NCBI GenBank assembly: GCA_032139905.1
Contig: JAQJDB010000007.1
Coordinates: 868,001-932,000, forward strand
Direction: 5' to 3'
From: Nitrospira sp. MA-1
GTDB taxonomy: Bacteria; Nitrospirota; Nitrospiria; Nitrospirales; UBA8639
Length of the DNA stretch: 64,000 nucleotides
The position numbers were made by a program, and so were the translations under genes. Numbering within the stretch: the first letter of the stretch is position 1; each line of letters starts with the position of its first letter. A model generated the notes under the pieces. The model saw only the letters and a list, made by a program, of their open reading frames with translations, searched no databases and had not been told where the DNA came from. Below are positions 55,360 to 63,952 of the stretch, one piece after another.

Positions 55360-55482
55360 GGGAGTGTTCAAAAATGTTCGTCCAGCAAGGCTGCAGCCGA
55401 ATGGGCGGGCGGAGCGTACGGAGGAGTACGTGAGCACGGCCAGGCGGCGAAAACGCCGCTGGCGGCATTTTTCAACACTCCC
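55360..55482. repeat. MITE-like repeat, copy 2 (inverted relative to copy 1)
   Basis: 123-bp element with terminal inverted repeats GGGAGTGTTCAAAAATG and CATTTTTCAACACTCCC (1 mismatch in 17). The reverse complement follows copy 1 at 45338-45454 through its length, including GCCGCCAGCGGCGTT and TTGCTGGACG. No coding capacity; termini would suit mobilisation in trans. Confidence 0.8.
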
Positions 55483-55645
55483 CATTAGGGGCATTTACCC
55501 CTATTCGCATACGGGAAGAATAGTCACCCGATTCCTGGTGTTCGCACCTACCGCTTTCATCTCAATTCAGACACAATAGCCTCAGACGATGCAGACTCCC
55601 AAACGGAGCCTGTTCTCATCCACTGTTCAATCAAAGGAGGCCGTC

Positions 55646-56122
55646 ATGCCGAATTTCATTCCTAAGTCATTCCTGATGCTCTCGACGTTGGTGTTTACTT
55701 GTGTATACGGACTTATTCTGAGCCCCGGTTTGGTTCTGGCAGATAAGACAGCGGGCCAGGACAAAGTGAAGGTGTTGTATCACCTGGATAGTAACGACCC
55801 GGCTCTCGCCAAATACACGATGGCCTTGATTAACAAACACATCGAAGCCGAAGGCGGACCGGACAAAATTGATCTGGTGCTGGTTGTGCATGGGCCGGCC
55901 CTGAAGTTATTTGAAAGTGACACGGTCGATCAGGAGTTGAAAGATAAATTGAAGACGGTGATTGACAAAGGGATCAAGGCTGAAATGTGCCAGGTCTCAA
56001 TGAAACTTTATGGGACACCGCTGGAGAAATTAGTCGCGGGGTTCATACCCACCGAACATCCGGTAGCTGTCAAGCGGATTGCCGATCTTCAACGCGCAGG
56101 TTATGTGTATATCAAACCGTAA
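55646..56122 (+). CDS. periplasmic DsrE-family protein
   Basis: 158 residues from ATG 55646 with a strong AAAGGAGG site. Signal peptide (FLMLSTLVFTCVYGLILSPGLVLA). The mature part is a DsrE/YchN-like domain: KVLYHLDSNDPALAKYTMAL, KIDLVLVVHGPALKLF, with a single conserved-position Cys in KAEMCQVSMKLYG. Such domains bind or transfer sulfur. It heads a DsrE-TlpA-CcdA operon. Confidence 0.78.
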   Translation: MPNFIPKSFLMLSTLVFTCVYGLILSPGLVLADKTAGQDKVKVLYHLDSNDPALAKYTMALINKHIEAEGGPDKIDLVLVVHGPALKLFESDTVDQELKDKLKTVIDKGIKAEMCQVSMKLYGTPLEKLVAGFIPTEHPVAVKRIADLQRAGYVYIKP

Positions 56123-56131
56123 GGAGATGAT

Positions 56132-56725
56132 ATGCGGATGAGATTTTGTATCTCGATGAGACAAAAAAATACCGCATCCGGTGGGAGCCTTCCCGGCTCC
56201 CGCCGGGGACGGTGGTTCGGGGCAATCAGAGGCGGGGTGGCCGGATTCATGATGGTCACCCTGAGTCTACTCTTCGGAGTCTTGGCAGCTACCGCCGCTC
56301 CATCCGTGCCGGCTCCCGAATTTCAGCTCAAGGCATTTAATGGTCACACTTACAGCAAGACTTCCTTAAATGGTCGCCCGACCCTTATTGTTTTTTGGGC
56401 GCCATGGTGTCGGTATTGCCAAATGGAATTACCGATACTCGCGAAATTTTATCAAGACAACAAGCCGGATCAGCTTCAGGTCTTGACCATTGCCTTCTCA
56501 GACAGTCTGGCCCATGTGGAAGAATATGTCACATCCAACCCTGATACCTTTGTCTATCCCACGGCCTATGATCAGGGTAACCTGGTGGCGCAGGCTTTCG
56601 GTGTCAATGCCACTCCAACATTTGTGGTGATGGACGCAGATGGGGAAATGATCCTTGCCCACCGTGGTGCAGGGATCAACCGGAATCCTCAGTACCAGGA
56701 TTTTCTGGATAGTTTGAAGAAATAA
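56132..56725 (+). CDS. TlpA-like thioredoxin-fold protein
   Basis: 197 residues; AAGGAG site nine bases after the DsrE stop. A basic N-terminus and a signal or anchor helix (GFMMVTLSLLFGVLAATAA) put the domain in the periplasm. Redoxin core: LIVFWAPWCRYCQMELPIL (CxxC) and NATPTFVVMDADGEM with the cis-Pro. It would be kept reduced by CcdA, encoded next, and may reduce c-type cytochrome apoproteins, copper sites or the DsrE protein. Confidence 0.87.
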   Translation: MRMRFCISMRQKNTASGGSLPGSRRGRWFGAIRGGVAGFMMVTLSLLFGVLAATAAPSVPAPEFQLKAFNGHTYSKTSLNGRPTLIVFWAPWCRYCQMELPILAKFYQDNKPDQLQVLTIAFSDSLAHVEEYVTSNPDTFVYPTAYDQGNLVAQAFGVNATPTFVVMDADGEMILAHRGAGINRNPQYQDFLDSLKK

Positions 56726-56773
56726 AGAGACACCCCTAAGAGGACGATCAGGTTTTTCCCGGACAAACTGCTC

Positions 56774-57529
56774 ATGATGGAATCCGCCACACACATTTCT
56801 CAGATCACCTTGTTGGCAGCATTTGGAGCGGGGCTCTTGTCATTCGTTTCCCCTTGCGTGCTTCCTCTGGTGCCGTCCTACGTCTCATATATCACGGGAC
56901 TTTCCATTGACCAACTCAGAGCGCCCACGGGTCGGCACCAGGTTCGGAAGACAATCATTGTTCATTCCCTGTTATTCATCGGAGGGTTTTCGGTCGTCTT
57001 CATCGCGTTTGGCCTCTCGGCCAGTTTGTTCGGCCAATGGCTGTTCAACTATCAGGACTATCTGCGAAAGATCGGTGGCGGGCTGATTGTCCTGTTTGGT
57101 TTGTATGTGTTGGGGCTGTTCAATTTCGGTTTCTTGTCCCAAGAGAGGCGTCTCCATTTCCAGAGCCGCCCGGTAGGCTATCTGGGTTCCTTTCTCATCG
57201 GGGTCACCTTTGCCGTAGGCTGGACTCCCTGCGTGGGCCCTATACTCGCGTCTATCTTATTGTATGCCGGCACCACGGATACCGCTGCTGATGGACTGGC
57301 CCTCCTCGTGTTCTACTCACTTGGGCTTGGCCTTCCACTGCTTGTCACTGCTGTATGGCTCGATCGGTTCTTAACCCATTTCCGGAAGATCCGAACCTAT
57401 ATTAAGCCGCTCTCCATCATGAGTGGATTGCTGCTGGTGGCAGTTGGCGGGCTCCTCTATACCAATACATTCTTTCTTTTGACGAGCTATTTAGAGCGCT
57501 CGGGTGTTGGATGGTATATCGGTCAATAG
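56774..57529 (+). CDS. ccdA: CcdA-type thiol-disulfide interchange membrane protein
   Basis: 251 residues with six hydrophobic segments. The two family motifs with the redox cysteines are FVSPCVLPLVPSYVSYITG (first helix) and FAVGWTPCVGPILASILL (fourth helix). It moves electrons from cytosolic thioredoxin to periplasmic acceptors such as the TlpA-like protein upstream. Used in cytochrome c maturation and copper-enzyme assembly; fits with the nearby nirK. Confidence 0.92.
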   Translation: MMESATHISQITLLAAFGAGLLSFVSPCVLPLVPSYVSYITGLSIDQLRAPTGRHQVRKTIIVHSLLFIGGFSVVFIAFGLSASLFGQWLFNYQDYLRKIGGGLIVLFGLYVLGLFNFGFLSQERRLHFQSRPVGYLGSFLIGVTFAVGWTPCVGPILASILLYAGTTDTAADGLALLVFYSLGLGLPLLVTAVWLDRFLTHFRKIRTYIKPLSIMSGLLLVAVGGLLYTNTFFLLTSYLERSGVGWYIGQ

Positions 57530-57714
57530 TTCATTCTCGGCCGTCGTCTCCGGTTATCAATTCCTTTCCAGCCAATTTACGTAAACACGTTGCTCGGCCA
57601 CAATAATATCGTTTACCCTTGTGACTGATGTACGCGAGGTCCGGCTATGCGGACAATAGCCGTGGTTCGTTTGAAAAACATTCAAGCATCCATTTAAATA
57701 AGGAGAATGATCGT

Positions 57715-58962
57715 ATGGCGACAATCGCCCCGTTTCGCGCCCTGAGGCCAAAATCTGAATTAGCCAGTCAAGTGGCGGCTCCTCCCTATGATGTAGTTTC
57801 TTTGCAAGAGGCACGCGACTTGGCGAAGGATAATCCCCATTGTTTTCTTCGCATTGGCCGGGCAGAACTTGAGCTTGGGGATGGAGTCGACCCGTATTCC
57901 GCCGAGGTCTATCAACGAGGGGCTGACAATCTCCGAAAGCTCATCAACGATGGCGTCTTGGCCCAAGAAACACAGCCACTGCTAGGGATCTACCGACAAA
58001 AGTGGGGACAGCATGAGCAAACCGGCATTGTGGCCTTGGCGTCCGTCGACGAATATGACCGGGGTATCATCAAAAAGCACGAATATACGCGGCCGGTCAA
58101 GGAAGCCGATCGGGTGCGGATTATCGAAACCCATGAATCCCAATCGGGTCCGGTTCTGCTTTTTTTTCGCCAGACGGCCAAAATTGATCAATGGCTAACA
58201 GGGGTAACAAGTACGAAGCCGGATGTGCATTTTGTCGCTGAGGACAAAATTGAGCATACGGTCTGGAGCGTCCGAGATCCATCCGCCATTCAAGAAGTCA
58301 TCAAGGACTTTCAAGTGCTTCCTGCACTCTATATCGCTGATGGGCATCATCGGTCGGCAGCCGCCAGTCGGGTTCGTGCTTCTCGCGTCCACGACAGCGC
58401 ACTGCCTGCTGGAAAACACGAAGAAGGTTTTTTGGCAGTCATCTTTCCACATGACCAATTACAAATCCTTCCCTACAATCGAGTGGTTCGGGATTTGAAT
58501 GGACTCAACCCCAAAGAATTGCTCGAGAAATTAGCTCCGTACTTTGAATTGCAGGTGACCGCCCGACCAGGGGAGCCACCTGCGGCTGGTTTCGATATGT
58601 ATCTGGAAGGGCAGTGGCATCGGGCTCAACCCAAACAGGATCCTTCGTTATACAGTCAGCAGGACCCGGTTCGTGCGCTAGCCGTTTCAGAATTGACAGA
58701 ACGGGTGTTGGATCCTCTGTTAGGCATCAAAGATCAACGATCCGATCCACGCATAGATTTTGTTGGCGGCATTCGTGGAACCCAACAACTTGCGGCGTTG
58801 GTGGATAGTGGGGACTGGGCTATCGCCTTCTGGTTGTATCCGACTACGGTTGAGGAATTGATGGCGGTGGCAGATGCGGATCGCGTTATGCCCCCCAAAA
58901 GCACCTGGTTTGAACCCAAACTTCGCGATGGCCTGTTCATCCACATGTTACGTGATGAATAG
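57715..58962 (+). CDS. DUF1015-family protein
   Basis: 415 residues from ATG 57715 with AAGGAG upstream. The start MATIAPFRALRP and AAPPYDVVSLQEARDLAKDNPHCFLRI are the DUF1015 hallmarks; further on are YIADGHHRSAAA and a C-terminal PKSTWFEPKLRDGLFIH. The family is widespread, sometimes annotated as SerC-linked or ParB-like kinase-like proteins; the reaction in this organism is not established. Confidence 0.88.
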   Translation: MATIAPFRALRPKSELASQVAAPPYDVVSLQEARDLAKDNPHCFLRIGRAELELGDGVDPYSAEVYQRGADNLRKLINDGVLAQETQPLLGIYRQKWGQHEQTGIVALASVDEYDRGIIKKHEYTRPVKEADRVRIIETHESQSGPVLLFFRQTAKIDQWLTGVTSTKPDVHFVAEDKIEHTVWSVRDPSAIQEVIKDFQVLPALYIADGHHRSAAASRVRASRVHDSALPAGKHEEGFLAVIFPHDQLQILPYNRVVRDLNGLNPKELLEKLAPYFELQVTARPGEPPAAGFDMYLEGQWHRAQPKQDPSLYSQQDPVRALAVSELTERVLDPLLGIKDQRSDPRIDFVGGIRGTQQLAALVDSGDWAIAFWLYPTTVEELMAVADADRVMPPKSTWFEPKLRDGLFIHMLRDE

Positions 58963-59055
58963 TGCACATCCTTCCCATGCAAAAACCATTTCGTCTCAGA
59001 GCAAAATGGAGCGGTAAGGCTATAGAAATTTTTACGTGTTGCTCTTCTTAATGCC

Positions 59056-59520
59056 ATGTCCATTAGCAAGTGGGAAGCAACGACGTTTCAGCATTTGACT
59101 GTCCAACAGTTGTATGACGTATTGCAGTTGCGGGTGGATGTGTTTGTGGTGGAGCAACAATGTGCGTATCGGGAGTTGGATGAGTATGATCGACATCCGG
59201 AGACTAAACATCTTTCTGGCCGCAATAAAAATGGAGAACTGCTTGCCTATGCGCGGATCCTATCCCCCGGTCTGCGTTATCCTGAAGTGAATCTAGGGCG
59301 GTTTGTGGTGAAGGCTGATTTCCGCAAGCAGGGGATTGGGCATCAACTGTTACGGACAGCTTTGCGGGAGATATCCACTTATTGGCCTAAGACTCCTATT
59401 CGAATTTCTGCACAAGAGTATCTGCAAGCGTTCTATGAACAATATGGGTTTTTTCGGGTATCGGACGTGTATCTTGAAGACGGCATCCCTCATGTTGAAA
59501 TGGTGAAAGAATCTTGTTGA
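59056..59520 (+). CDS. ElaA-like GNAT acetyltransferase
   Basis: 154 residues. QLYDVLQLRVDVFVVEQQCA and the acetyl-CoA loop VNLGRFVVKADFRKQGIGHQL (R/QxxGxG/A), followed by AQEYLQAFYEQYGF, match the ElaA subgroup of GNAT N-acetyltransferases. Substrate unknown. Confidence 0.85.
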   Translation: MSISKWEATTFQHLTVQQLYDVLQLRVDVFVVEQQCAYRELDEYDRHPETKHLSGRNKNGELLAYARILSPGLRYPEVNLGRFVVKADFRKQGIGHQLLRTALREISTYWPKTPIRISAQEYLQAFYEQYGFFRVSDVYLEDGIPHVEMVKESC

Positions 59521-60139
59521 ATATTCTGTCTGTTTGTCATATCTAGGGGAACCTGTATCTTTTTTTATGGTTTATAAGGCATTTCAGTGTGGCACCAGAA
59601 TTTTCTTGAGCACTTTCCAGGATGTCCATTTCAACTAGACTATTAGCGACGTTGTTCAAGCGATTAGCGATGTCGCCGGGTTTCGCCCCGGCAGCCGAGG
59701 CCCTTTTGTTTCGGCAAAAGGACCCAAAACCATTTACGCCACCTTCGGTCTAATTGGATTGGGCGGATGCAGGGAAGAGGGCGGGCCAACTCGCCAGGCT
59801 CAGACAAGGCCCGCCAAGAAAAAGAGCATCCCCCCATAGGGCCGAACGGCAGGCGTCGCGGAAACCTGCGGAGTCTACCCTGAGTCATGCCGAAGGGCTC
59901 AAGCAATGCGTGCCTTTTCTCCGGTGTCAGCTGTACTGCTCGGCCACACCACCAGGCCCCGGGAGGCTGCTGAAATGCAGAGGGTTTTCTTTGAGTCGTC
60001 CAACTTACTTCTTAATGCGATGCACATACAAACGTTAGAAGAGCTTCAAGACCTAGATACCTTTTCCGAGGAAAATTATTGATGATTACCACAGATGAGT
60101 TTTGTGGTTGCTGTTTAAATTGATAGCTTGCGCTGGCTA
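59521..60139. repeat. intergenic region with inverted-pair repeat, copy A
   Basis: About 620 bp without a supportable gene. At 59669-59860 lies a sequence that recurs in reverse orientation at 62268-62460: shared blocks CCGGGTTTCG, CTTTTGTTTCGGCAAAAGGA, CCCAAAACCATT and GGGCGG.CCAACTCGC with CAAGG(C/T)CCGCC. Contains its own short palindromes (TTTTGTTTCGGCAAAA). Long open frames across it have no ribosome site and are not called. Confidence 0.6.
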
Positions 60140-61291
60140 ATGAAAATAAATCCCTTAGGCGATCTCTCCCTTGAAACGTTTCTCAAGGATTATTGGCAGA
60201 AGAAGCCGTTGTTGGTTCGGCAGGCCTTGCCGGGGATCAAACCGCCGATTGCGGCTGATGAATTGGCTGGTCTCGCTTGCGAGGAGGAGGTCGAATCGAG
60301 GCTGATTATTCAAGATCCTATGAGTGACCAATGGGAACTGACTCATGGGCCGTTTACCGATGAGACATTTTCCGCTCTGTCAAACACGCATTGGACCTTG
60401 TTGGTCCAGGCTGTGGATCATTGGGTGCCGGCCGCCGCTGACCTTCTTGCGCAATTTTATTTTATTCCCAGTTGGCGGGTTGATGATTTGATGATCAGCT
60501 ATTCCGGCGACAAGGGTGGTGTCGGTCCGCATTATGATAACTATGATGTGTTTTTAGTGCAGGTCAGTGGTCGTCGGCAATGGGAAGTGGGTGGCATCTA
60601 TGATGAAACATCTCCTCGTCGTTCGGATGTTCCGGTCAAGATTTTGTCCGAATGGAAACCGGAGCAACGGTGGATATTGGAGCCCGGCGATCTCCTTTAT
60701 ATACCCCCGCGTGTGGGACATAACGGAATTGCCGTGGGTGAGGATTGCATGACCTGTTCTGTGGGATTTCGCGCGCCGTCTCATCGGGATATCCTGCTTG
60801 ACTATTCCGAGTCGGTGGGAGAAGCGCTGAGCGAAGAGGTTCGCTATGCGGATCCGGATCTGGCTCCTCAAGCCAATCCAGGCCAGATTACTTTCGAGGC
60901 GGTTAAGAAAGTCCAGAAAATCTTTACCCAGTATGTCGAGGATGAGGACAAGCTGGCTCAATGGTTTGGTTGTTATATGACCTCTCCGAAATACCAGGAT
61001 GAAGAGGTGCCGCCGGAGGAACATCGTTTGGAAGATGTTCGTACCCATCTTGCGAAGGGAGGCAAGCTTGTTAAAAATGAAGGCTCACGCTTTGCGTTCC
61101 ATGAACATGGAAAGAATCTTTGGCTATTTGTTGATGGACGTCAGTATACCTGCAGATCGCTCCTGACCGATCTGGTAAAAACCTTGTGCGCCGAACGCAT
61201 GATTAGTTCGGATCAATACGTCTCGTCGGAAGGACATGATTCCTTACTCCTCGATTTGCTGAGCCATGGGAGTCTCTATCTTTCTGACTGA
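60140..61291 (+). CDS. JmjC/cupin ribosomal oxygenase, RoxA (YcfD)-like
   Basis: 383 residues. Fe(II)/2-oxoglutarate-dependent cupin: N-terminal FLKDYWQKKPLLVRQALPG is the RoxA/MINA-type opening; iron ligands His131 and Asp133 in GPHYDNYDVFL and His194 in RVGHNGIAVG; ISYSGDKGGVGPH is family-typical. The C-terminal winged-helix part follows. E. coli YcfD hydroxylates ribosomal protein L16 arginine; the same is inferred here. Start at ATG 60140, since the in-frame TTG at 60128 has no ribosome site. Confidence 0.85.
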   Translation: MKINPLGDLSLETFLKDYWQKKPLLVRQALPGIKPPIAADELAGLACEEEVESRLIIQDPMSDQWELTHGPFTDETFSALSNTHWTLLVQAVDHWVPAAADLLAQFYFIPSWRVDDLMISYSGDKGGVGPHYDNYDVFLVQVSGRRQWEVGGIYDETSPRRSDVPVKILSEWKPEQRWILEPGDLLYIPPRVGHNGIAVGEDCMTCSVGFRAPSHRDILLDYSESVGEALSEEVRYADPDLAPQANPGQITFEAVKKVQKIFTQYVEDEDKLAQWFGCYMTSPKYQDEEVPPEEHRLEDVRTHLAKGGKLVKNEGSRFAFHEHGKNLWLFVDGRQYTCRSLLTDLVKTLCAERMISSDQYVSSEGHDSLLLDLLSHGSLYLSD

Positions 61292-61386
61292 AAAATCCTT
61301 TCCGGCCCCTCCTTGAAAGAGATCATCCCTGTCAGGGCCAAGATATTGATCGATTCCATGGTTGGTCGCCATATTCCTTGAGAAAA

Positions 61387-62139
61387 CTATAGTTGTGTGG
61401 CACCTCCATCCACGGTGAGGTCAATTCCCGTGATATAGGATGAATCATCTGATGCCAGGAACAACGCGGCTTTGGCGACTTCATCTGAGGTACCCATTCG
61501 TTTCATGGGGTTTTGATCACCAAAGCTTGCTTTCATGCCTGGAACTTCTTCTGCAGGAACGCCCACTTTCTCAAAAATAGGTGTATCAATTGGTCCGGGG
61601 GCAAGAGCGTTGACCCGGATTTTTCTCTCAAGAAATTCAGTCGACAAGGTTCTGGCCAGATTCCGAACGGCCGCTTTGGTTGCGCCATAGACACTGGAAT
61701 TGGGAAATCCTTTCTGATCCGCGATGGACGAATTGATAATGATCGACGCTCCTTCATTCAGAAGCGGGGAGGCTTTTTGAATATTGAAGAACAGGCCTTT
61801 GAAATTGACATTGACCATCCTATCGAATGTGGCTTCGTCTACGGTGTCAAATGGGCCAAAGATCGCAATGCCGGCATTGAGGAAGAGAACATCGATCCTT
61901 CCCGCCGTCTTCTGTATCTGTTGATATAAATCCGCGATGTCATTGAGATTCCCGGTATCCGATACGACACCAGTACTTGCTCCTCCAATTTCTTTCACTG
62001 CCGCTTCCACGGCCTCTTTCCTTCTTCCCGTAATGATCACCCTTGCTCCTTCGGCCTGAAATAATTTGGCTGTGGCCAAACCAATACCACTGTTTCCACC
62101 GGTAACGACGGCCGCTTTGTCTTTAAGTTTTTGAGCCAT
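61387..62139 (-). CDS. SDR-family NAD(P)-dependent oxidoreductase
   Basis: About 250 residues. Rossmann motif VVTGGNSGIGLATAKLF, NAG motif LFLNAGIAIFG, catalytic Ser in IIINSSIADQKG and YxxxK in SVYGATKAAVRNLA, and LAPGPIDTPIF; a classical SDR. The position of Arg in IITGRRKEA suggests NADP(H). Start chosen at 62139 with AAAGGAAC upstream. Substrate unknown. Convergent with the RoxA-like gene; both lie between the inverted repeats. Confidence 0.92.
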   Translation of the reverse strand: MAQKLKDKAAVVTGGNSGIGLATAKLFQAEGARVIITGRRKEAVEAAVKEIGGASTGVVSDTGNLNDIADLYQQIQKTAGRIDVLFLNAGIAIFGPFDTVDEATFDRMVNVNFKGLFFNIQKASPLLNEGASIIINSSIADQKGFPNSSVYGATKAAVRNLARTLSTEFLERKIRVNALAPGPIDTPIFEKVGVPAEEVPGMKASFGDQNPMKRMGTSDEVAKAALFLASDDSSYITGIDLTVDGGATQL

Positions 62140-62625
62140 GGGAATGTTCCTTTCAAGGTGTAGGGAAGATTTCAAGACGGGCTATCTTTGTTGCCTGAAA
62201 ATGTATAGTGATTCCAATTACTTTCCAAAGACCTCTTTTTATCCGTGTATCTCCCTCGCCGCTGCGGTGACGCCTGCCGGCTGGCCAAAGGGAGGACGCT
62301 CTCATGAACCGGCGGACCTTGTTTGAGCCCCGCGAGTTGGTCCGCCCTCCCCAAGTTTGCGTCCGTCCCCTCTTATGAGGCCGGACGGGGTGTCAATGGT
62401 TTTGGGTCCTTTTGCCGAAACAAAAGGACCTGGGCTGCCGGGCCGAAACCCGGCAACATTCATGAATTCAAAAAATTCCCGTTGACGAAGTGTGCTTGAG
62501 AATATGGTTAATTTCCTTCGGTATCAGTCGGAAAGAAAGGGAAATGCCTATAGATCTGCATTCTCATCTCTCAATCGAAGCCGAATCGATCAAGAAGACC
62601 GATGTGAGGGCCGTGATAGAGCCTA
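62140..62625. repeat. intergenic region with inverted-pair repeat, copy B
   Basis: The part 62268-62460 is the reverse complement of the repeat at 59669-59860, matching it with scattered mismatches. The rest (62461-62625) shows no gene with a ribosome site. Confidence 0.6.
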
Positions 62626-63636
62626 TCATAGATCGAAGTCATCTTCTTTCCATTGTCTCTTAATGGCTGCGGCCCTTTTCCGCTGTCTGGTAAACGCCCA
62701 AAAGGCCAGGAGGGTGATCGCGAGCCAGACCATTCCGGAACTGGTGGCCACCGGGATCCAGCGACTCCAGAGCGTCTGCCGGCTCCAGAACTGTTCTTCT
62801 GCTTGTCTGAGTGTCATAAAGGTGGTTTGAGCAAAGGCTTCAGAAAAGGGGATGCCTTGTCGAACTTTTGCCAAAATCCGTTTTGGGGTATCCTGGCCTG
62901 TGTGTTCCAGAAGGTCTAAGGTAAAGGCGTAGGCCAGGACATAGGCCCGTCGGACGGAGGCCTCGTCTTTGACGAAGAGGGTGTTGAGATCATTCAGAGA
63001 AATTTTCGTGTCTGAAACCATCGCCCAGACTAATCTGGCTCGATCTTCTAAATCCCACCTTCGTGCGGTCATCATCGCTAATCCTTCATCAAACCACCGG
63101 GGCAGAGGGTGTTCTCCGGCTGCCCGATGGGCCAGGATATGGCCGATTTCATGCAAGAAGACATCATTGAGTGAATTATTCGGGTAAGTCAAACTCCGGT
63201 CGGTGAGGAGCACAATGGTGGAGGCCCCACCCATTGCGTAACCAGACATCCATGCTGGCGCTTCCTGTGCAACGGGCGATCCGTTTGGCGCCAATATGAC
63301 CCGAATCGGTGGTCCGGGGTGTTGGAGCCCCATAAAGTCCATCATGCGCTGAAGAGACTGTGGATTGATGTCTTTCAGTTGGGCAGCTACTGGTTCCAAC
63401 GATTCCGGGGCTTCCATGATGAATTGGGGGGAAGCCGCTCCCATCAGTAGCCTGGGGTTGGCTATCATGACAATGATCGTCAGGAACAGAAGCTGAAGTC
63501 CAAACCTCCTAATGAACCTATGGGACTTGTGCAAACTATGTTGAATGGTATCAACACACAGGGGCTCGACGAGGGGAGTGAGGAAAGCTTGAGAAACTGG
63601 GTGGTTTTCCGATGACCTGGGTTCAAATCTGTGCAT
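62626..63636 (-). CDS. membrane-associated gluzincin (peptidase MA-like)
   Basis: 336 residues. An N-terminal hydrophobic segment (FGLQLLFLTIIVMIANPRLL) and another near the C-terminus (GMVWLAITLLAFWAF) suggest anchoring with the catalytic part outside. HEIGHILAHRAAGEHPLPRWFDEGLAMM supplies HExxH and the third ligand Glu (EGLA), as in peptidase MA-type gluzincins. It overlaps the upstream gene by 14 bp. Substrate unknown. Confidence 0.8.
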   Translation of the reverse strand: MHRFEPRSSENHPVSQAFLTPLVEPLCVDTIQHSLHKSHRFIRRFGLQLLFLTIIVMIANPRLLMGAASPQFIMEAPESLEPVAAQLKDINPQSLQRMMDFMGLQHPGPPIRVILAPNGSPVAQEAPAWMSGYAMGGASTIVLLTDRSLTYPNNSLNDVFLHEIGHILAHRAAGEHPLPRWFDEGLAMMTARRWDLEDRARLVWAMVSDTKISLNDLNTLFVKDEASVRRAYVLAYAFTLDLLEHTGQDTPKRILAKVRQGIPFSEAFAQTTFMTLRQAEEQFWSRQTLWSRWIPVATSSGMVWLAITLLAFWAFTRQRKRAAAIKRQWKEDDFDL

Positions 63637-63952
63637 TCAGATGATCAAGAATGATGCGCGCGTCGGTGATGGGATCCGTGGTCATGGGCAACTGAGTTTG
63701 TTCGGTCACTTTAGTCAGGAGTCGTTGCGCGGCAGCTCTCACAGATACAGGTAAAGTCTTTTCTCCTTGGATCTGACGAAGGTGATGCATGGCATCTCCC
63801 TTCCAGGTCGGAAGATTTCGTTCCTCTGCCCAATGCTGCGAGGCCAGTGCCACGGCTCGTCGTGCGCACACTCTGGCCAAACCATCGTTCCCATCCTGGA
63901 GCCCCATGGCAGCCTTGGTAAGTTCGTATTCGATCTGTTCAGACCGATTCAT
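63623..63952 (-). CDS. small helical hypothetical protein
   Basis: 109 residues, all helical in appearance (EQIEYELTKAAMGLQ; LARVCARRAVALASQHWAEE), with HEPN-like spacing of a helical pair but no RxxxxH motif. Its ATG overlaps an upstream stop (ATGA), and its 3' end overlaps the metallopeptidase gene, so three genes form a tight leftward operon. Function unknown. Confidence 0.55.
   Translation of the reverse strand: MNRSEQIEYELTKAAMGLQDGNDGLARVCARRAVALASQHWAEERNLPTWKGDAMHHLRQIQGEKTLPVSVRAAAQRLLTKVTEQTQLPMTTDPITDARIILDHLNAQI

Noticed and set aside
59585-59605. TGGCACCAGAATTTTC as a second sigma-54 promoter
   Set aside because: The -12 GC dinucleotide is missing; only half the element matches.
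59664-60038. Open frames of 80-94 codons in the intergenic repeat
   Set aside because: They follow the repeat sequence itself, which recurs inverted at 62.3 kb without a conserved frame.
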